NCBI RefSeq assembly: GCF_026968045.1
Contig: NZ_JAPVBQ010000004.1
Span: 427,687-491,686, forward strand
Length of the DNA: 64,000 nucleotides
Reading direction: 5' to 3'
Source: Modestobacter sp. VKM Ac-2977
Lineage (GTDB): Bacteria; Actinomycetota; Actinomycetes; Mycobacteriales; Geodermatophilaceae
The notes under the pieces were generated by a model. It did not search any database and was not told where the DNA came from. It worked only from the letters and a program-made list of their open reading frames with translations. Both the position numbers and the translations under genes were made by a program. Shown in pieces: positions 39,646 through 51,286 of the stretch (position 1 is the first letter of the stretch; each line of letters begins with the position of its first letter).

Positions 39646-40699
39646 GCCGGGGCAGGAACCGGCCCGCAGTCGCGCCGACGACCGCGCCGGCCCCCAGGAG
39701 GGCGACGGCGAGCCGGCCCGGGGCCGGGCTCGCCGCGCGCTCGTCGACCCGCGCCATCTCCGGCAGCGGCGTCGGCCCCGGTGGCCCGTGCGGGACGAGG
39801 GTGTCGGCGTGCTCGATCGCGGGGAGCGTCGCCGTCCAGCACGCGGTGAAGAACGCGAACCGGCAGACCACGTTGATCCAGACGATCAGGCCGACCAGAC
39901 CGCCGAACGTCGAGGCGGTCACGTTGCCCCCGATGACCGTCAGGTAGAGGCCGCCGACCAGCTTCAGCGCCTCGAAGCCCACGGCGCCGAAGAACGCGCC
40001 GGGCATCAGCTGCCGGTGGCCGAACGGCGTGCCCGGCACGCCCCTGAGCAGCCACAGGAACAGCAGGACGTCCCCGGCCACGGCCAGCACGATCGGCAGC
40101 GTCCGGGCGAGCAGGAAGAAGCCGGGCGCCTCGTCGACCTCGGTCAGGCCGAACACCCGACCGGCGATGCTCGTCGCGCCGGTGGTGAGCGCGATGCTGA
40201 GCACGCCCGCGACGCCGAACCAGAACAGCGACAGCAGGTCCCTGGCCCGGTCGGCCAGGAACTGCGGCGGGTCCGCCCGACCCCGCCAGACGATGTCCAT
40301 GCCGATGCGCAGCTTGTCCATGGCGGCCAGCCCGATGAACACCACACCGAACAGGCCGACCACACCGAAGGTGGTGGCGCTGTCGACGGCCGTGGTGACG
40401 GTGTCCGCCAGGCTGTCCCCCGTCTCCCCGGGCACCGCGTCCCGCAGGGCCTCGAGGAGCTGGTCCTGCAGCAGCGGGTTGCCCCGCAGCACCAGCCCGG
40501 CGACCGCCACGAGCAGCAGGGTCACCGGCGCCAGGGCGAGGAAGACGTAGTACGTCACCCCGGAGGCCATCAGGGTCGCGTGCACCCGGATGTAGCGCCG
40601 GCCGGCGCGGATCAGGTGGTCCAGCCAGGAGCGCCGGGCCCGCTGGCGCTGCAGGGACCGCTTCGCCGCACCGGCCGCACGGCTGACGGGGTTGGTCAC
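39572..40699 (-). CDS. YihY/BrkB-family membrane protein
   Basis: A 375-residue polytopic protein with six or more helices. ASGVTYYVFLALAPVTLLL is the family's first-helix signature, and WINVVCRFAFFTACWTAT its last. GTG 40699 is chosen because upstream in-frame codons are not gene-like. The 3' end runs 74 bp into the convergent carboxypeptidase gene. The family was once annotated as RNase BN, which is not supported; function unknown, possibly a transporter. Confidence 0.88.
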   Translation of the reverse strand: MTNPVSRAAGAAKRSLQRQRARRSWLDHLIRAGRRYIRVHATLMASGVTYYVFLALAPVTLLLVAVAGLVLRGNPLLQDQLLEALRDAVPGETGDSLADTVTTAVDSATTFGVVGLFGVVFIGLAAMDKLRIGMDIVWRGRADPPQFLADRARDLLSLFWFGVAGVLSIALTTGATSIAGRVFGLTEVDEAPGFFLLARTLPIVLAVAGDVLLFLWLLRGVPGTPFGHRQLMPGAFFGAVGFEALKLVGGLYLTVIGGNVTASTFGGLVGLIVWINVVCRFAFFTACWTATLPAIEHADTLVPHGPPGPTPLPEMARVDERAASPAPGRLAVALLGAGAVVGATAGRFLPRLIARRAHRGRARAVRPGEPPDAGR

Positions 40700-40766
40700 C
40701 GGAGCCAGTCTGGGTGTCGCCCAGCGACCTCGCGCGGCAGCGGGACGGGCCCGCCTCGGCGACTGG

Positions 40767-42409
<1,643 letters not shown>

Positions 42410-43534
42410 TCAGGCTCCGGCGACGCCCGCCGGCGCGCTGGTCAGGACGTCGTCCAGCGCGCCGAGGAAGACGTCGTCCTCCTCGGGGGTGCCGACGGTC
42501 ACCCGGATGCCCTCGCCGGCGAACGGCCGGGTGATCACCGCGCGGGCCTCCAGCGCGGCGGCGACCTCGGCGGCCCGCTCCCCCAGCGGCAGCCACACGA
42601 AGTTGGCCTGGCTGTCGGCCACCGGCAGTCCGCGCTCCCGCAGGGCGCCGGTGAGCCGGGCCCGCTCGGCGACGACGGCGGCGCAGCGCTCCCGCACCTC
42701 GGCCTCACTGGCCAGTGCCGCGACCGCCGCGGCCTGGGCGAGCGAGGAGACGCTGAACGGCACCTGGGTGCGGCGGACGGCGTCGGCCACGGCCGGGTCC
42801 TCGGCGAGCAGGTAGCCCACCCGCAGGCCGGCCAGACCCCAGGCCTTGGAGAACGTCCGCAGCACGGCGACGTTGGGCCGACCGCGCATCAGCTCGACCC
42901 CGTCGGGGACGTCGGGGTCGGTGACGAACTCACGGTAGGCCTCGTCCAGCACGACCAGCGTCTGCGCCGGGACGGCGTCCAGGAAGCGCTCCAGCTCCGC
43001 ACGCCGCACCGCCGTCCCGGTCGGGTTGTTCGGGTTGCAGACGAAGACCAGCCGGGTCGTGTCGTCGATCGCCGCGGCCAGCCCGTCCAGGTCGTGGGTG
43101 TCCGCGGCCCCGCCGGGGGTCCCCGGGACCAGCGGCACCTGCTGGGCCCGGGCCCCGGCGACCTGGGCGAGCAGCGGGTACATCTCGAAGGAGCGCCAGG
43201 CGAACGCGATGCTCGAGCCCGGTTCGTTGTAGGCCTGGGCCAGCTGCTGGCAGACGGTGACCGCACCGCAGCCGGTGGCCACCTGCGCCGGCTCGACGCC
43301 GTACCGCTCGGCCAGGGCCCGGGTGAGGACGACGGCGCCGTTGTCGGGGTACCGGTTCGTCTCCCCCGCCGTCGCGGCGATCGCCTGGACGACGGCCGGC
43401 AGCGGCGGGAAGGCGACCTCGTTGCTGGCCAGCTTCACGGCGCGGTCGACACCGATCTCGCGGGCCAGGTCGGCGGGGTTGCGGCCGGGTCGGTAGACCG
43501 GCATGGCGGCCACGGCAGGGCGGGCGCTGACCAC
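42410..43534 (-). CDS. pat: Aromatic amino acid aminotransferase (HisC-like, Pat type)
   Basis: A 374-residue fold-type I PLP enzyme. [24 protein letters not shown] and [10 protein letters not shown] match mycobacterial Pat rather than HisC; the PLP lysine is in [15 protein letters not shown], with VCNPNNPTG and VLDEAYREF also present. GTG 43534 is chosen because AGGAGG lies about 6 nt upstream. It would transfer amino groups to phenylpyruvate and related keto acids, with histidinol phosphate as a less likely substrate. It is divergent from galE. Confidence 0.92.
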   Translation of the reverse strand: MVSARPAVAAMPVYRPGRNPADLAREIGVDRAVKLASNEVAFPPLPAVVQAIAATAGETNRYPDNGAVVLTRALAERYGVEPAQVATGCGAVTVCQQLAQAYNEPGSSIAFAWRSFEMYPLLAQVAGARAQQVPLVPGTPGGAADTHDLDGLAAAIDDTTRLVFVCNPNNPTGTAVRRAELERFLDAVPAQTLVVLDEAYREFVTDPDVPDGVELMRGRPNVAVLRTFSKAWGLAGLRVGYLLAEDPAVADAVRRTQVPFSVSSLAQAAAVAALASEAEVRERCAAVVAERARLTGALRERGLPVADSQANFVWLPLGERAAEVAAALEARAVITRPFAGEGIRVTVGTPEEDDVFLGALDDVLTSAPAGVAGA

Positions 43535-43577
43535 GGGTTCCTCCTCGGTCGGACCGGAGGTCGTCCGGGCCACTCAC

Positions 43578-43583
43578 TAGGGT
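43578..43583 (+). promoter_or_regulatory. Predicted -10 box of galE (leaderless)
   Basis: TAGGGT ending 7 nt before ATG 43591, with no Shine-Dalgarno in between. Confidence 0.5.
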
Positions 43584-43590
43584 TGGCGGC

Positions 43591-44547
43591 ATGCGCGTAC
43601 TCGTCACCGGTGGGGCCGGCTACATCGGCAGCGTAGTCACGGCGGCCCTGCTCGAGGGCGGCCACGAGGTCACGGTGCTCGACGACCTGTCGACCGGCCA
43701 CGAGGACGCCGTCCCCGCCGGTGCCCGGTTCGTCCGGGCCTCGCTGCACGACTCCGCGCCCGTGCTGGCCGACGTCCGGCCCGAGGCGGTGCTGCACTTC
43801 GCGGCCAAGAGCCTGGTCGCGCAGAGCCAGGTCGAGCCGGAGGTCTACTGGCACTCCAACGTCGGCGGCTCGCTGGCGCTGCTCGAGGCGATGCGCGCGG
43901 TCGACTGCCGGCGGATCGTCTTCTCCTCGACCGCGGCCACCTACGGCGAGCCCGACGCGGTGCCGATCCCCGAGGACGCGCCGACCCGGCCGACCAACAC
44001 CTACGGGGCCAGCAAGCTCGCCGTCGACGCGATGCTGACCTCCTACGCGGTGGCCCACTCGTTCGCCGCGGTCAGCCTGCGGTACTTCAACGTCGGTGGC
44101 GCCGCGTACGGCGTCGGCGAGCGGCACGCCACCGAGACCCACCTCATCCCGATCGCGCTGCAGGTGGCCGCGGGCACCCGCGAGGCGCTCACCGTGTACG
44201 GCTCGGACTACCCGACCCCCGACGGCACCTGCATCCGCGACTACGTGCACGTCACGGACCTCGCCGCGGCCCACCTGCTGGCGCTGCCGGCCCCGGCGCC
44301 GGGCGAGCACCGCATCTACAACCTGGGCAGCGGCGCCGGGTTCTCCGTGCAGCAGATGGTCGACGCGGTCCGGGAGGTCACCGGGCACGAGCTGCCGGTC
44401 ATCGTCGGCGACCGCCGGCCCGGCGACCCGGCCCGGCTGGTGGCCAGCTCCGCCCGGATCCAGGACGAGCTCGGCTGGGCACCGCAGCACACCGACCTGC
44501 GCGAGATCGTCGCCGACGCCTGGGCGTTCACGAAGGACCTCAGCTAG
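43591..44547 (+). CDS. galE: UDP-glucose 4-epimerase
   Basis: A 318-residue extended SDR enzyme interconverting UDP-glucose and UDP-galactose. It has the NAD motif GGAGYIGS, the active-site segment SSTAATYG and the catalytic YGASK (YxxxK). [12 protein letters not shown] and [18 protein letters not shown] are family signatures. It supplies UDP-galactose for cell-wall glycans. It overlaps the convergent membrane-protein gene by 8 bp. Confidence 0.95.
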   Translation: MRVLVTGGAGYIGSVVTAALLEGGHEVTVLDDLSTGHEDAVPAGARFVRASLHDSAPVLADVRPEAVLHFAAKSLVAQSQVEPEVYWHSNVGGSLALLEAMRAVDCRRIVFSSTAATYGEPDAVPIPEDAPTRPTNTYGASKLAVDAMLTSYAVAHSFAAVSLRYFNVGGAAYGVGERHATETHLIPIALQVAAGTREALTVYGSDYPTPDGTCIRDYVHVTDLAAAHLLALPAPAPGEHRIYNLGSGAGFSVQQMVDAVREVTGHELPVIVGDRRPGDPARLVASSARIQDELGWAPQHTDLREIVADAWAFTKDLS

Positions 44548-45859
44548 CGCTCGCCTCGGTGTCGGCGTCGGCCTGCTGCGGTGCGGCGCTGACGCTGATC
44601 CGGGCGATCCGGCGGCCGTCGAGCTCGAGCACCGTCAGGGTGCGCTCCTCGACCGTCACGGTGTCCCCCAGCACGGGGAGGCGCCCCAGCTCGGCGAGGA
44701 CGTACCCGGCGACCGTCTCGTACGGGCCCTCGGGGAGGTGCAGCCCCGTCGCGCCGGCGAAGTCGTCGAGGTTCAGCAGCCCGTCGACGTCGTGCGGCCC
44801 CTCGGCCGGCTCCTCGGAGTCGGGCGTGACGTCCTCGTCGTACTCGTCGTAGATGTCGCCGATGACCTCCTCGATGAGGTCCTCCAGGGTGACGATCCCG
44901 TCGGTGCCGCCGTACTCGTCGACCACGATCGCGAAGTGCCGGTTCTCCTTGCGCATCCCCGACAGGGCGGTCAGCACGCCGGCAGTGCCCGGCAGCTGCT
45001 TCACCTCGCGGGCGAGGTCGCCCACGGTCGCCGCCCGCCCGGCCGGGTGCGTGGGCAGGAAGAGGTCGCGCACGTGCACGAAGCCGACGACGTCGTCCTC
45101 GTTGCGGCCCACGACCGGGTAGCGGGACCAGTTGGAGTCCGCGACCTGCTTGGCCGCGCGGCTGGCGGTCATCCCGGACTCCAGGAAGTGCACCTCGGTG
45201 CGCGGGGTCATCACCTCGCGCACCTCGCGGTCACCGGCCCGGAAGACCTCGTCGATCAGCCGGCGCTCGTCGCTGGACAGCGACTCGTGCGCCGCGACCA
45301 GGTCCCGCAGCTCCTCCTGGCTGATCGACTCCCCGCTCGCCTGCGGGTCGCCGCCCAGCAGGCGGACCAGCACGTTCGTGGACTTCGACAGCAGCCAGAT
45401 GATCGGCCGGAACAGCTTGGCGATGGCGTTGAGCGGGGCGGCGACCACCAGCGAGAAGCCCTCGGCCCGCTGCAGGGCCAGCCGCTTGGGGGTCAGTTCG
45501 CCGACGACCAGGGACAGGTAGCTGATCGCGATGGTGACGGCGACGAAGGACAGCGGGTCGGCCACACCGGGCTGCACCCCCCAACCGATCAGGACGTCGC
45601 CGAGCGGCCCGGACAGGGTGCTGGCGCCGAACGCGGCGGAGAAGAAGCCGGCCAGCGTGACGCCGACCTGGACGGAGGCGAGGAACTGATTGGGGTCGGC
45701 GAGCAGCTTGTTCAGCGCCTGCCCGCGCCGGCCGGTCTCGGCCAGGGCGCGGACCTGGGACTCGCGGAGGGACACCAGCGCGATCTCGGCGCCGGAGAAC
45801 GCGCCGCCGACCAGCACGAAGGCGAAGACCATGACGATGTTGAGCCAGACGTCGCTCAC
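44540..45859 (-). CDS. CNNM/CorC-type membrane protein (DUF21, two CBS domains, CorC_HlyC)
   Basis: A 439-residue protein. The N-terminal DUF21 domain (about 1-190) has four helices and the motifs [10 protein letters not shown] and [12 protein letters not shown] pair follows ([19 protein letters not shown] and [33 protein letters not shown]), and the C-terminal CorC_HlyC domain (about 350-425) ends it. Such proteins are implicated in Mg2+/Co2+ efflux; the historical label hemolysin is not evidence of toxicity. Confidence 0.93.
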   Translation of the reverse strand: MSDVWLNIVMVFAFVLVGGAFSGAEIALVSLRESQVRALAETGRRGQALNKLLADPNQFLASVQVGVTLAGFFSAAFGASTLSGPLGDVLIGWGVQPGVADPLSFVAVTIAISYLSLVVGELTPKRLALQRAEGFSLVVAAPLNAIAKLFRPIIWLLSKSTNVLVRLLGGDPQASGESISQEELRDLVAAHESLSSDERRLIDEVFRAGDREVREVMTPRTEVHFLESGMTASRAAKQVADSNWSRYPVVGRNEDDVVGFVHVRDLFLPTHPAGRAATVGDLAREVKQLPGTAGVLTALSGMRKENRHFAIVVDEYGGTDGIVTLEDLIEEVIGDIYDEYDEDVTPDSEEPAEGPHDVDGLLNLDDFAGATGLHLPEGPYETVAGYVLAELGRLPVLGDTVTVEERTLTVLELDGRRIARISVSAAPQQADADTEASAS

Positions 45860-46056
45860 GGGCGGCGCGTTCCTCCAGAGATGGTCTCGACGGGACTGTC
45901 CCGCGACCGACCACGGTAGTGGCTGGGCCGGCCCGCCGATCCGCGATCACCACCCCTGCCCCCCGCCCGGGGCCACCTCGCCCGAGGGGCCCGGTGACCG
46001 TCCGCATGCGTCTACCCTCGCGCGGGTGACGACCTGTGCTCGGTGAGGACGCCCCC

Positions 46057-46914
46057 GTGCGGCGCCGCGCCTCCGCGCCGTCCCGGCTGCTGCGGGTGGT
46101 CCTGCTGCTGACCGTCGTCGCCGCGGTGGCGCTCACCGTCGCGCTGAACGGCGGTTCCCTGCCCGGGCTCGGCGACACGGCGGGCTCGTCGGACGTCGAC
46201 CGGGGCGCCGCACCCCCGGCTGCCGCGACCGGCGGTGCGGCGCCCACCGGTCGCGCACCGGTCCCCTCCCCGGGCACCCCGGCCGAGGTGCCGGTGACGA
46301 CCACCGCCTCGGCGCCGACCGAGTCCCCTGTGCCCTCGCCGGCAGCGGCCGGGCAGACCAGCACGCCCGCGCCGTCGGTCCAGTCCGAGCCCGGGCGCGG
46401 GTCCCTCGTTCCGCCACCTGCGACCGCCTCGGCGGTGCCGCCGCCGACAGCGGCACCGCCTCCCCCGGCCCCCGCCGCACCGCCTCCGGCGGCCCGCGCC
46501 GCACCGCCTCCTCCGGCGCCGGCTGCACCCGCGGCGGCGCCCGGACCAGAGGACCAGGTGCTCGCGCTGGTGAACGCCGAACGGACCTCCGCCGGCTGCG
46601 CCCCGGTCAACGCCGACGCCGGCCTGGCCACGGTGGCCCGGGCACACAGCGCCGACATGCGGGACCGCGGCTACTTCGACCACGTCACGCCCGAGGGCCT
46701 CGACCCCTTCGCCCGCGCCCGCGCGGCCGGTGTCGGCTACGCGCGGGCAGAGAACATCGCGTCCGGCCAGCCGGACGCGGCCGCGGTGATGGCCGCCTGG
46801 ATGTCCAGCCCCGGGCACCGGCAGAACATCCTGAACTGCCAACTGCGCACGCTGGGGGTCGGCGTCGCCACCGGCTCCGGCGGCCCGTGGTGGACCCAGC
46901 TGTTCGGCGCCTGA
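46057..46914 (+). CDS. Secreted CAP-domain (SCP/PR-1) protein
   Basis: A 285-residue exported protein. GTG 46057 has GAGG 8 nt upstream; a GTG at 46036 is less likely. An N-terminal signal or anchor helix (LLRVVLLLTVVAAVALTVAL) is followed by a ~120-residue linker rich in Pro, Ala and Thr, and then a CAP domain: VNAERTSAGCAPV, ARAHSADMRDRGYFDHV, AENIASGQ and WMSSPGHRQNILN. The four CAP signatures are present, including the cavity His and Glu. Bacterial CAP proteins of this YkwD-like class are extracellular with no assigned reaction. Confidence 0.93.
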   Translation: MRRRASAPSRLLRVVLLLTVVAAVALTVALNGGSLPGLGDTAGSSDVDRGAAPPAAATGGAAPTGRAPVPSPGTPAEVPVTTTASAPTESPVPSPAAAGQTSTPAPSVQSEPGRGSLVPPPATASAVPPPTAAPPPPAPAAPPPAARAAPPPPAPAAPAAAPGPEDQVLALVNAERTSAGCAPVNADAGLATVARAHSADMRDRGYFDHVTPEGLDPFARARAAGVGYARAENIASGQPDAAAVMAAWMSSPGHRQNILNCQLRTLGVGVATGSGGPWWTQLFGA

Positions 46915-46919
46915 CCGTC

Positions 46920-46952
46920 CGCCCGCCGCCCGCCGCCCGCCGCCCGCCGCCC
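46920..46952 (+). repeat. Heptamer microsatellite (CGCCCGC)n
   Basis: Four perfect CGCCCGC units plus a partial fifth, 6 nt after the CAP-protein stop. Such tracts slip easily, so the length may vary. Confidence 0.85.
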
Positions 46953-46954
46953 AG

Positions 46955-47520
46955 CTAACCGGCGGCCGCGAGTGCACTGAGCCGCTGCCGGTCCCGCACG
47001 AACTGACCGGGTCCGTCGTGCCAGACCCCGTCGTACTCCAGCGCCACCCGGCGCTCGGGCCAGCCGAAGTCGACGCGGGCCAGGAAGCGCCCATCAGCGC
47101 GCACCTCGAACTGCGCCACCGGCGCGGGCAGCCCGTGCGCAGCGAGCAGCAGCCGCACCCTGGTCTCCTGGGGCGACTCCGCCCGGACGACGATCCCCGG
47201 CTCCGGGTCCCAGCGGGTGCCCCGTGCGACCACCACCTCGACCGGGTCGCCCGCGCCCGCCACGTCGCGCGCCCGAGCAGGTCCGCGGCGCTCCGCCCAC
47301 CCAGGACGGCGTCCCGGGCATCCGCTGCGCCGCGCCACGGCCGTGCAGCCGGTGGGTGTCGGGCAGCGTCGCGTCGGCGTACACGTCCTGGCGCAGCCGG
47401 CGCCATGCCGAGCTCCGCAGCTGCGCCCGGGTCAGCAGGCCGACCTCGATCGCCCAGGTGCCACGGAAGACCCGCCCGTGGAGCAGCAGGGCGGTACGGG
47501 GGGAGCGGCACCGGGGCAGC
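46955..47520 (-). pseudogene. Decayed DUF559 (endonuclease-like) gene with two frameshifts and a deletion
   Basis: Three minus-strand frames each carry part of one DUF559-type protein. One frame reads VFRGTWAIEVGLLTR and RRLRQDVYADATLPDTHRL (about 47335-47500), the next RDAVLGGRSAADLLG (about 47280-47330), and the last DPVEVVVARGTRW, ESPQETRVRLLLAAHGLP and ARVDFGWPERRVALEYDG to the TAG at 46955. That needs two frame changes (near 47335 and 47280). GIVVR joins directly to AESPQETR near 47182, where relatives have roughly 90 residues, and the C-terminus stops early. The intact family has an N-terminal AbiEi-like domain and a Vsr-like nuclease fold. Sequencing error could explain one shift, but not the deletion as well. 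Confidence 0.7.
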
Positions 47521-47575
47521 CAGCCGCGACCAGCCTGCCCGGCGTGGGCGTCGTCCACAGGGCGGTGATCACCTC

Positions 47576-47618
47576 GGGGTGGTGGCTGCCTCGTTCTGAC
47601 CGAGGCAGCCACCACCCC
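47576..47618. terminator. 18-bp perfect hairpin downstream of icd
   Basis: Arms GGGGTGGTGGCTGCCTCG and CGAGGCAGCCACCACCCC around a 7-nt loop, between the icd stop side and the DUF559 pseudogene. It is the second of two hairpins that follow icd. Confidence 0.65.
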
Positions 47619-47643
47619 GTTCTCGGCACCGCCCCACGACGCA

Positions 47644-47680
47644 GAACGGCCCCGGCGACCGGAGGTCGCGGGGGCCGTTC
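47644..47680 (-). terminator. Terminator hairpin of icd
   Basis: Arms GAACGGCCCCGGCGACC and GTCGCGGGGGCCGTTC (one mismatch) begin 20 nt after the icd stop. GC-rich, no long U-tract. Confidence 0.7.
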
Positions 47681-47699
47681 CGAGCTACGACAGCGGCCG

Positions 47700-48914
47700 T
47701 CAGGCCATGGCCTTCTGCAGGTTGCTGTCGATGGCTGCCAGGAAGTCCTGGGTGGTCAGCCACGGGGCGTCCTTGGAGATCAGCAGCGCCAGGTCCTTGG
47801 TCATCTGGCCGCTCTCGACGGTCTCGACGCAGACCCGCTCGAGGGTCTCGGCGAACCGGGTCACCTCGGGGGTGCCGTCGAGCACGCCGCGGTGGGCCAG
47901 CCCCCGGGTCCAGGCGAAGATCGACGCGATCGGGTTCGTCGAGGTCTCCTTGCCCTGCTGGTGCTGGCGGTAGTGCCGGGTCACCGTGCCGTGCGCGGCC
48001 TCGGCCTCGACGGTCTTGCCGTCCGGGGTGGCCAGCACCGACGTCATCAGGCCGAGCGAGCCGAAGCCCTGGGCCACGGTGTCGGACTGCACGTCACCGT
48101 CGTAGTTCTTGCAGGCCCAGACGTAGCCGCCCTCCCACTTGAGGGACGCCGCCACCATGTCGTCGATCAGCCGGTGCTCGTAGGTGATCCCGGCCGCGTC
48201 GAACTGCTCCTTGAACTCGGCCTGGAAGACCTCCTCGAAGATGTCCTTGAACCGGCCGTCGTAGGCCTTGAGGATCGTGTTCTTCGTGGAGAGGTAGACC
48301 GGGTAGCCGCGGTTGAGCCCGTAGTTCAGCGAGGCCCGGGCGAAGTCGCGGATCGACTCGTCGAGGTTGTACATCGACAGCGAGACGCCGGCACCGGGGG
48401 CCTGGAAGACCTCGCGCTCGATCGGCTCGCCGCCGTCCTCGGGGGTGAAGACGACCTTCAGCGTGCCTGCGGAGGGGAACGTGAAGTCGGTGGCGCGGTA
48501 CTGGTCACCGAAGGCGTGACGACCGATGATGATCGGCTTGGTCCAGCCCGGCACCAGGCGCGGCACGTTCTCCATGATGATCGGCTCGCGGAAGATCACG
48601 CCGCCGAGGATGTTGCGGATCGTCCCGTTCGGGGACCGCCACATCTTCTTCAGGCCGAACTCCTCGACCCGCGCCTCGTCCGGGGTGATGGTGGCGCACT
48701 TGACGCCCACGCCGTGCTCCTTGATGGCGTTGGCCGCGTCGACCGTGACCTGGTCGTCGGTGGCGTCGCGGTTCTCCATCCCGAGGTCGTAGTACTCGAG
48801 GTCGACGTCCAGGTACGGGAGGATCAGCTGGTCCTTGATGAACTGCCAGATGATCCGGGTCATCTCGTCGCCGTCGAGCTCGACGACCTTGCCCTCGACC
48901 TTGATCTTGCTCAC
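47700..48914 (-). CDS. icd: NADP-dependent isocitrate dehydrogenase (homodimeric, eukaryote-like type)
   Basis: A 404-residue TCA-cycle enzyme converting isocitrate to 2-oxoglutarate, CO2 and [21 protein letters not shown] is the N-terminal family signature, [15 protein letters not shown] holds the substrate-binding Ser-Asn-Arg set, [15 protein letters not shown] the metal aspartates and [11 protein letters not shown] the NADP site. GTG 48914 is chosen for AAAGGAG 7 nt upstream. It follows mdh on the same strand with a hairpin between them. Confidence 0.96.
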   Translation of the reverse strand: MSKIKVEGKVVELDGDEMTRIIWQFIKDQLILPYLDVDLEYYDLGMENRDATDDQVTVDAANAIKEHGVGVKCATITPDEARVEEFGLKKMWRSPNGTIRNILGGVIFREPIIMENVPRLVPGWTKPIIIGRHAFGDQYRATDFTFPSAGTLKVVFTPEDGGEPIEREVFQAPGAGVSLSMYNLDESIRDFARASLNYGLNRGYPVYLSTKNTILKAYDGRFKDIFEEVFQAEFKEQFDAAGITYEHRLIDDMVAASLKWEGGYVWACKNYDGDVQSDTVAQGFGSLGLMTSVLATPDGKTVEAEAAHGTVTRHYRQHQQGKETSTNPIASIFAWTRGLAHRGVLDGTPEVTRFAETLERVCVETVESGQMTKDLALLISKDAPWLTTQDFLAAIDSNLQKAMA

Positions 48915-48937
48915 GTCGTTCTCCTTTGTGCGTTCGT

Positions 48938-48992
48938 GGCCCCGCTGCATGGCCCCGCCGCGAGCGTGCGAGCGATGGGGGGCAGCGGGGTC
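48938..48992 (-). terminator. Hairpin repeat between mdh and icd
   Basis: Arms GGCCCCGCTGC and GCAGCGGGGTC start 5 nt after the mdh stop. The inner loop (GGCCCCGCCGCGAGC, TGCGAG) is nearly identical to that of the hairpin after deoA at 30967-31021, so this is a dispersed terminator-like repeat. Confidence 0.65.
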
Positions 48993-48997
48993 CTTCC

Positions 48998-49951
48998 TCA
49001 GAGGTCGGCTACGTCGGCCTGCTTGGCGCGTACCGACTCGGCGGCCTCGCGCAGGCCGGCCAGCTCACTGTCGGACAGGTCGCCTTCGACGACCCTCCGG
49101 ACACCTTCCCGGCCGATCTCGGCCTCGACCCCCAGGTAGACCCCGGAGATCCCGTACTCGCCGTCGACCCAGGCGCACACCGGCATCACGGCGCCGCTGT
49201 CGGAGATCACGGCGCGGGCCATCCGGGCGGCTGCGGCCGACGGCGCGTAGTAGGCGGACCCGGTCTTCAGCAACGCCACGACCTCGGCCCCACCGTTGCG
49301 GGTGCGGTCGACCAGGTGGGCGATCCGGTCGGCAGCCAGCACGTCGGACAGCGGTTTGCCGTCGACCGTGCAGCGGGACGGCACCGGGACCATCGTGTCG
49401 CCGTGTGAACCGAGGGTCAGCGTGCGCACCGAACCGACCGGGACGCCGAGCTCCTCGGCGACGTTGTTGCTGAAGCGAGCGGTGTCCAGCATCCCGGCCT
49501 GGCCCATGACGCGGGCCTTCGGGAAGCCGGTGGCCAGCTGCGCCAGCGCGGTCATCTCGTCCAGCGGGTTGGACACGACGATGACCACGGCGTCCGGAGA
49601 GGTCTGCGCGACGTTCTCGGCGACCTGGCGGACGATGCCGGCGTTGGTCTCGATGAGGTCCATCCGGCTCATGCCGGGCTTGCGGGGCAGCCCGGCGGTG
49701 ATGACCACGACGTCGGAGCCCTCGGTGCCCGCGTACGAGCCGCCGCCGACCCCCACGACCCGGGTCTCGAAGCCCTCGATCGGGCGCGACTGGTTGATGT
49801 CCAGCGCCAGCCCCTCGGGCTTGCCCTCCACGATGTCGGTGAGCACGACGGTCTCGAACACGTCGTACTCCGCCAGTCGCAACGCGGTGGTCGAGCCGTA
49901 GAAGCCGGCACCGACCACGGTCACCTTGCCGTTCCGGGCCCGATCTGCCAT
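48998..49951 (-). CDS. mdh: Malate dehydrogenase (LDH-like type)
   Basis: A 317-residue NAD-dependent enzyme converting malate to oxaloacetate. It has the Rossmann motif VVGAGFYGS, a substrate arginine region [13 protein letters not shown] (Arg at the position where LDH has Gln), VSNPLDEMT and the catalytic histidine in [13 protein letters not shown] 49951 follows a TAGGTT box by 7 nt. It is upstream of icd, so two TCA genes are side by side. Confidence 0.95.
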   Translation of the reverse strand: MADRARNGKVTVVGAGFYGSTTALRLAEYDVFETVVLTDIVEGKPEGLALDINQSRPIEGFETRVVGVGGGSYAGTEGSDVVVITAGLPRKPGMSRMDLIETNAGIVRQVAENVAQTSPDAVVIVVSNPLDEMTALAQLATGFPKARVMGQAGMLDTARFSNNVAEELGVPVGSVRTLTLGSHGDTMVPVPSRCTVDGKPLSDVLAADRIAHLVDRTRNGGAEVVALLKTGSAYYAPSAAAARMARAVISDSGAVMPVCAWVDGEYGISGVYLGVEAEIGREGVRRVVEGDLSDSELAGLREAAESVRAKQADVADL

Positions 49952-49958
49952 GCCCGCC

Positions 49959-49964
49959 AACCTA
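49959..49964 (-). promoter_or_regulatory. Predicted -10 box of mdh (leaderless)
   Basis: TAGGTT on the minus strand, 7 nt before ATG 49951, with no Shine-Dalgarno between. Confidence 0.5.
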
Positions 49965-50010
49965 GCCCCGGGCGGCGTCGTCCGGCCATGCGGGGGCCGC
50001 TCCGGGCTGG

Positions 50011-50337
50011 TCAGGACGGCGGGATGGCCAGTGCCATGGCCACCAGCGCCACGCCGGCGCACCCCGTCAGGGCGACGTCGACGCGCTGGCTCCGGACGGC
50101 GAGGAAGCCGGTGCGACGCAGCGGGAGCAGCAACCGCAGCGCGGCTGCGGTGACCAGGGCGAGCCCCATCACGACCAGCCCCTGCCGCCACCGGTCACCG
50201 GCGACCAGCAGCAGGCCCACCCCGGCGATGACGATGACGGCCAGCAGCGGCCACTGCCGGAGGAAGCCGGCCAGGAGCGGTCGGCGCAGGTAGAGCGGCG
50301 GCCGCTCGGGCGCCGGCCCGCCGGCGCGCCGGCTCAT
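50011..50337 (-). CDS. DUF3017 membrane protein
   Basis: A 108-residue protein with a basic cytoplasmic start and three hydrophobic helices ([57 protein letters not shown]). [16 protein letters not shown] between the helices is the DUF3017 signature. It overlaps folD by 4 nt (ATGA), and the folD-DUF3017 pair is common in actinobacteria. Function unknown. Confidence 0.88.
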   Translation of the reverse strand: MSRRAGGPAPERPPLYLRRPLLAGFLRQWPLLAVIVIAGVGLLLVAGDRWRQGLVVMGLALVTAAALRLLLPLRRTGFLAVRSQRVDVALTGCAGVALVAMALAIPPS

Positions 50338-51203
50338 GCGGTCAGCACCTCGAACCCGGCCGACTGCTCGGCGGCGAGGACGACGTTCGCCAGCAGCATC
50401 GCCCGGGTCATCGGGCCGACGCCACCGGGGTTGGGGGCCACGAAGCCGGCCACCTCCCGCACGTCCGCGGCGACGTCGCCGGCGATCTTGCCGTCGACCC
50501 GGCTGACCCCCACGTCCAGCACGGCCGCCCCGGGCTTGACCATGTCAGCGGTGATCAACCCCGGGACGCCGGCCGCCGCGACGACGATGTCGGCCGCGCG
50601 GGTGTGCGCGGCCAAGTCCCGGGTGCCGGTGTGGCAGAGGGTCACGGTCGCGTTCTCGGTGCGCCGGGTGAGCAGCAGGCCCAGTGGCCGGCCGACGGTG
50701 ATGCCGCGGCCGACCACGACCACCTCCGCACCGGCCAGCGGCACGTCGAAGCGGCGGAGCAGCTCGACGATCCCGACCGGCGTGCAGGGCAGTGCCCCGG
50801 GGACGTTGAGCACGAGCCGGCCGAGGTTGACCGGGTGGAGGCCGTCGGCGTCCTTGGCCGGGTCGATCCGCTCGAGCACGACGCTCTCGTCGACGCCGCG
50901 CGGCAGGGGCAGCTGCACGATGTAGCCGGTGCAGGCGGGGTCGGCGTTCAGCTCGTCGACGACGGCGAGCACCTCGGCGAGGTCGGCGGTGGCCGGCAGC
51001 TCCCGCTGGATGCTGTCGATGCCGACCTGGGCGCAGTCGGAGTGCTTGGCCCCGACGTACCAGCGACTGCCCGGGTCGTCGCCGACCAGCAGGGTGCCCA
51101 GGCCCGGCCGCCGCCCGGCCGCGGCCAGGGCGGCCACCCGCTCGGTCAGCTCCGCCCGGATCGTCGCCGCGGTCGCCTTGCCGTCGAGAGTCGTCGCTGC
51201 CAC
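50334..51203 (-). CDS. folD: Methylenetetrahydrofolate dehydrogenase/cyclohydrolase
   Basis: A 289-residue bifunctional enzyme interconverting methylene-THF and formyl-THF, which supplies 10-formyl-THF to PurN and Pur[15 protein letters not shown] holds the catalytic lysine region; the second lysine-like position of the YVxxKxK pattern is Ser here. [32 protein letters not shown] and [10 protein letters not shown] are family motifs; the usual Ser after GR is Gly. GTG 51203 begins the recognisable chain; its Shine-Dalgarno is weak. Confidence 0.94.
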   Translation of the reverse strand: MAATTLDGKATAATIRAELTERVAALAAAGRRPGLGTLLVGDDPGSRWYVGAKHSDCAQVGIDSIQRELPATADLAEVLAVVDELNADPACTGYIVQLPLPRGVDESVVLERIDPAKDADGLHPVNLGRLVLNVPGALPCTPVGIVELLRRFDVPLAGAEVVVVGRGITVGRPLGLLLTRRTENATVTLCHTGTRDLAAHTRAADIVVAAAGVPGLITADMVKPGAAVLDVGVSRVDGKIAGDVAADVREVAGFVAPNPGGVGPMTRAMLLANVVLAAEQSAGFEVLTA

Positions 51204-51286
51204 GGGGTGCAGTCTGCCCGACGCGCCCCGATCTCCGGGCTCGACATGACCGGCCGCAGCGCGGGTCCCGGGGACCGGCGCTCGTC

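Noticed and set aside
42410-43534. Histidinol-phosphate aminotransferase (hisC)
   Set aside because: [16 protein letters not shown] and [10 protein letters not shown] match the Pat group better, and no other his gene is nearby.
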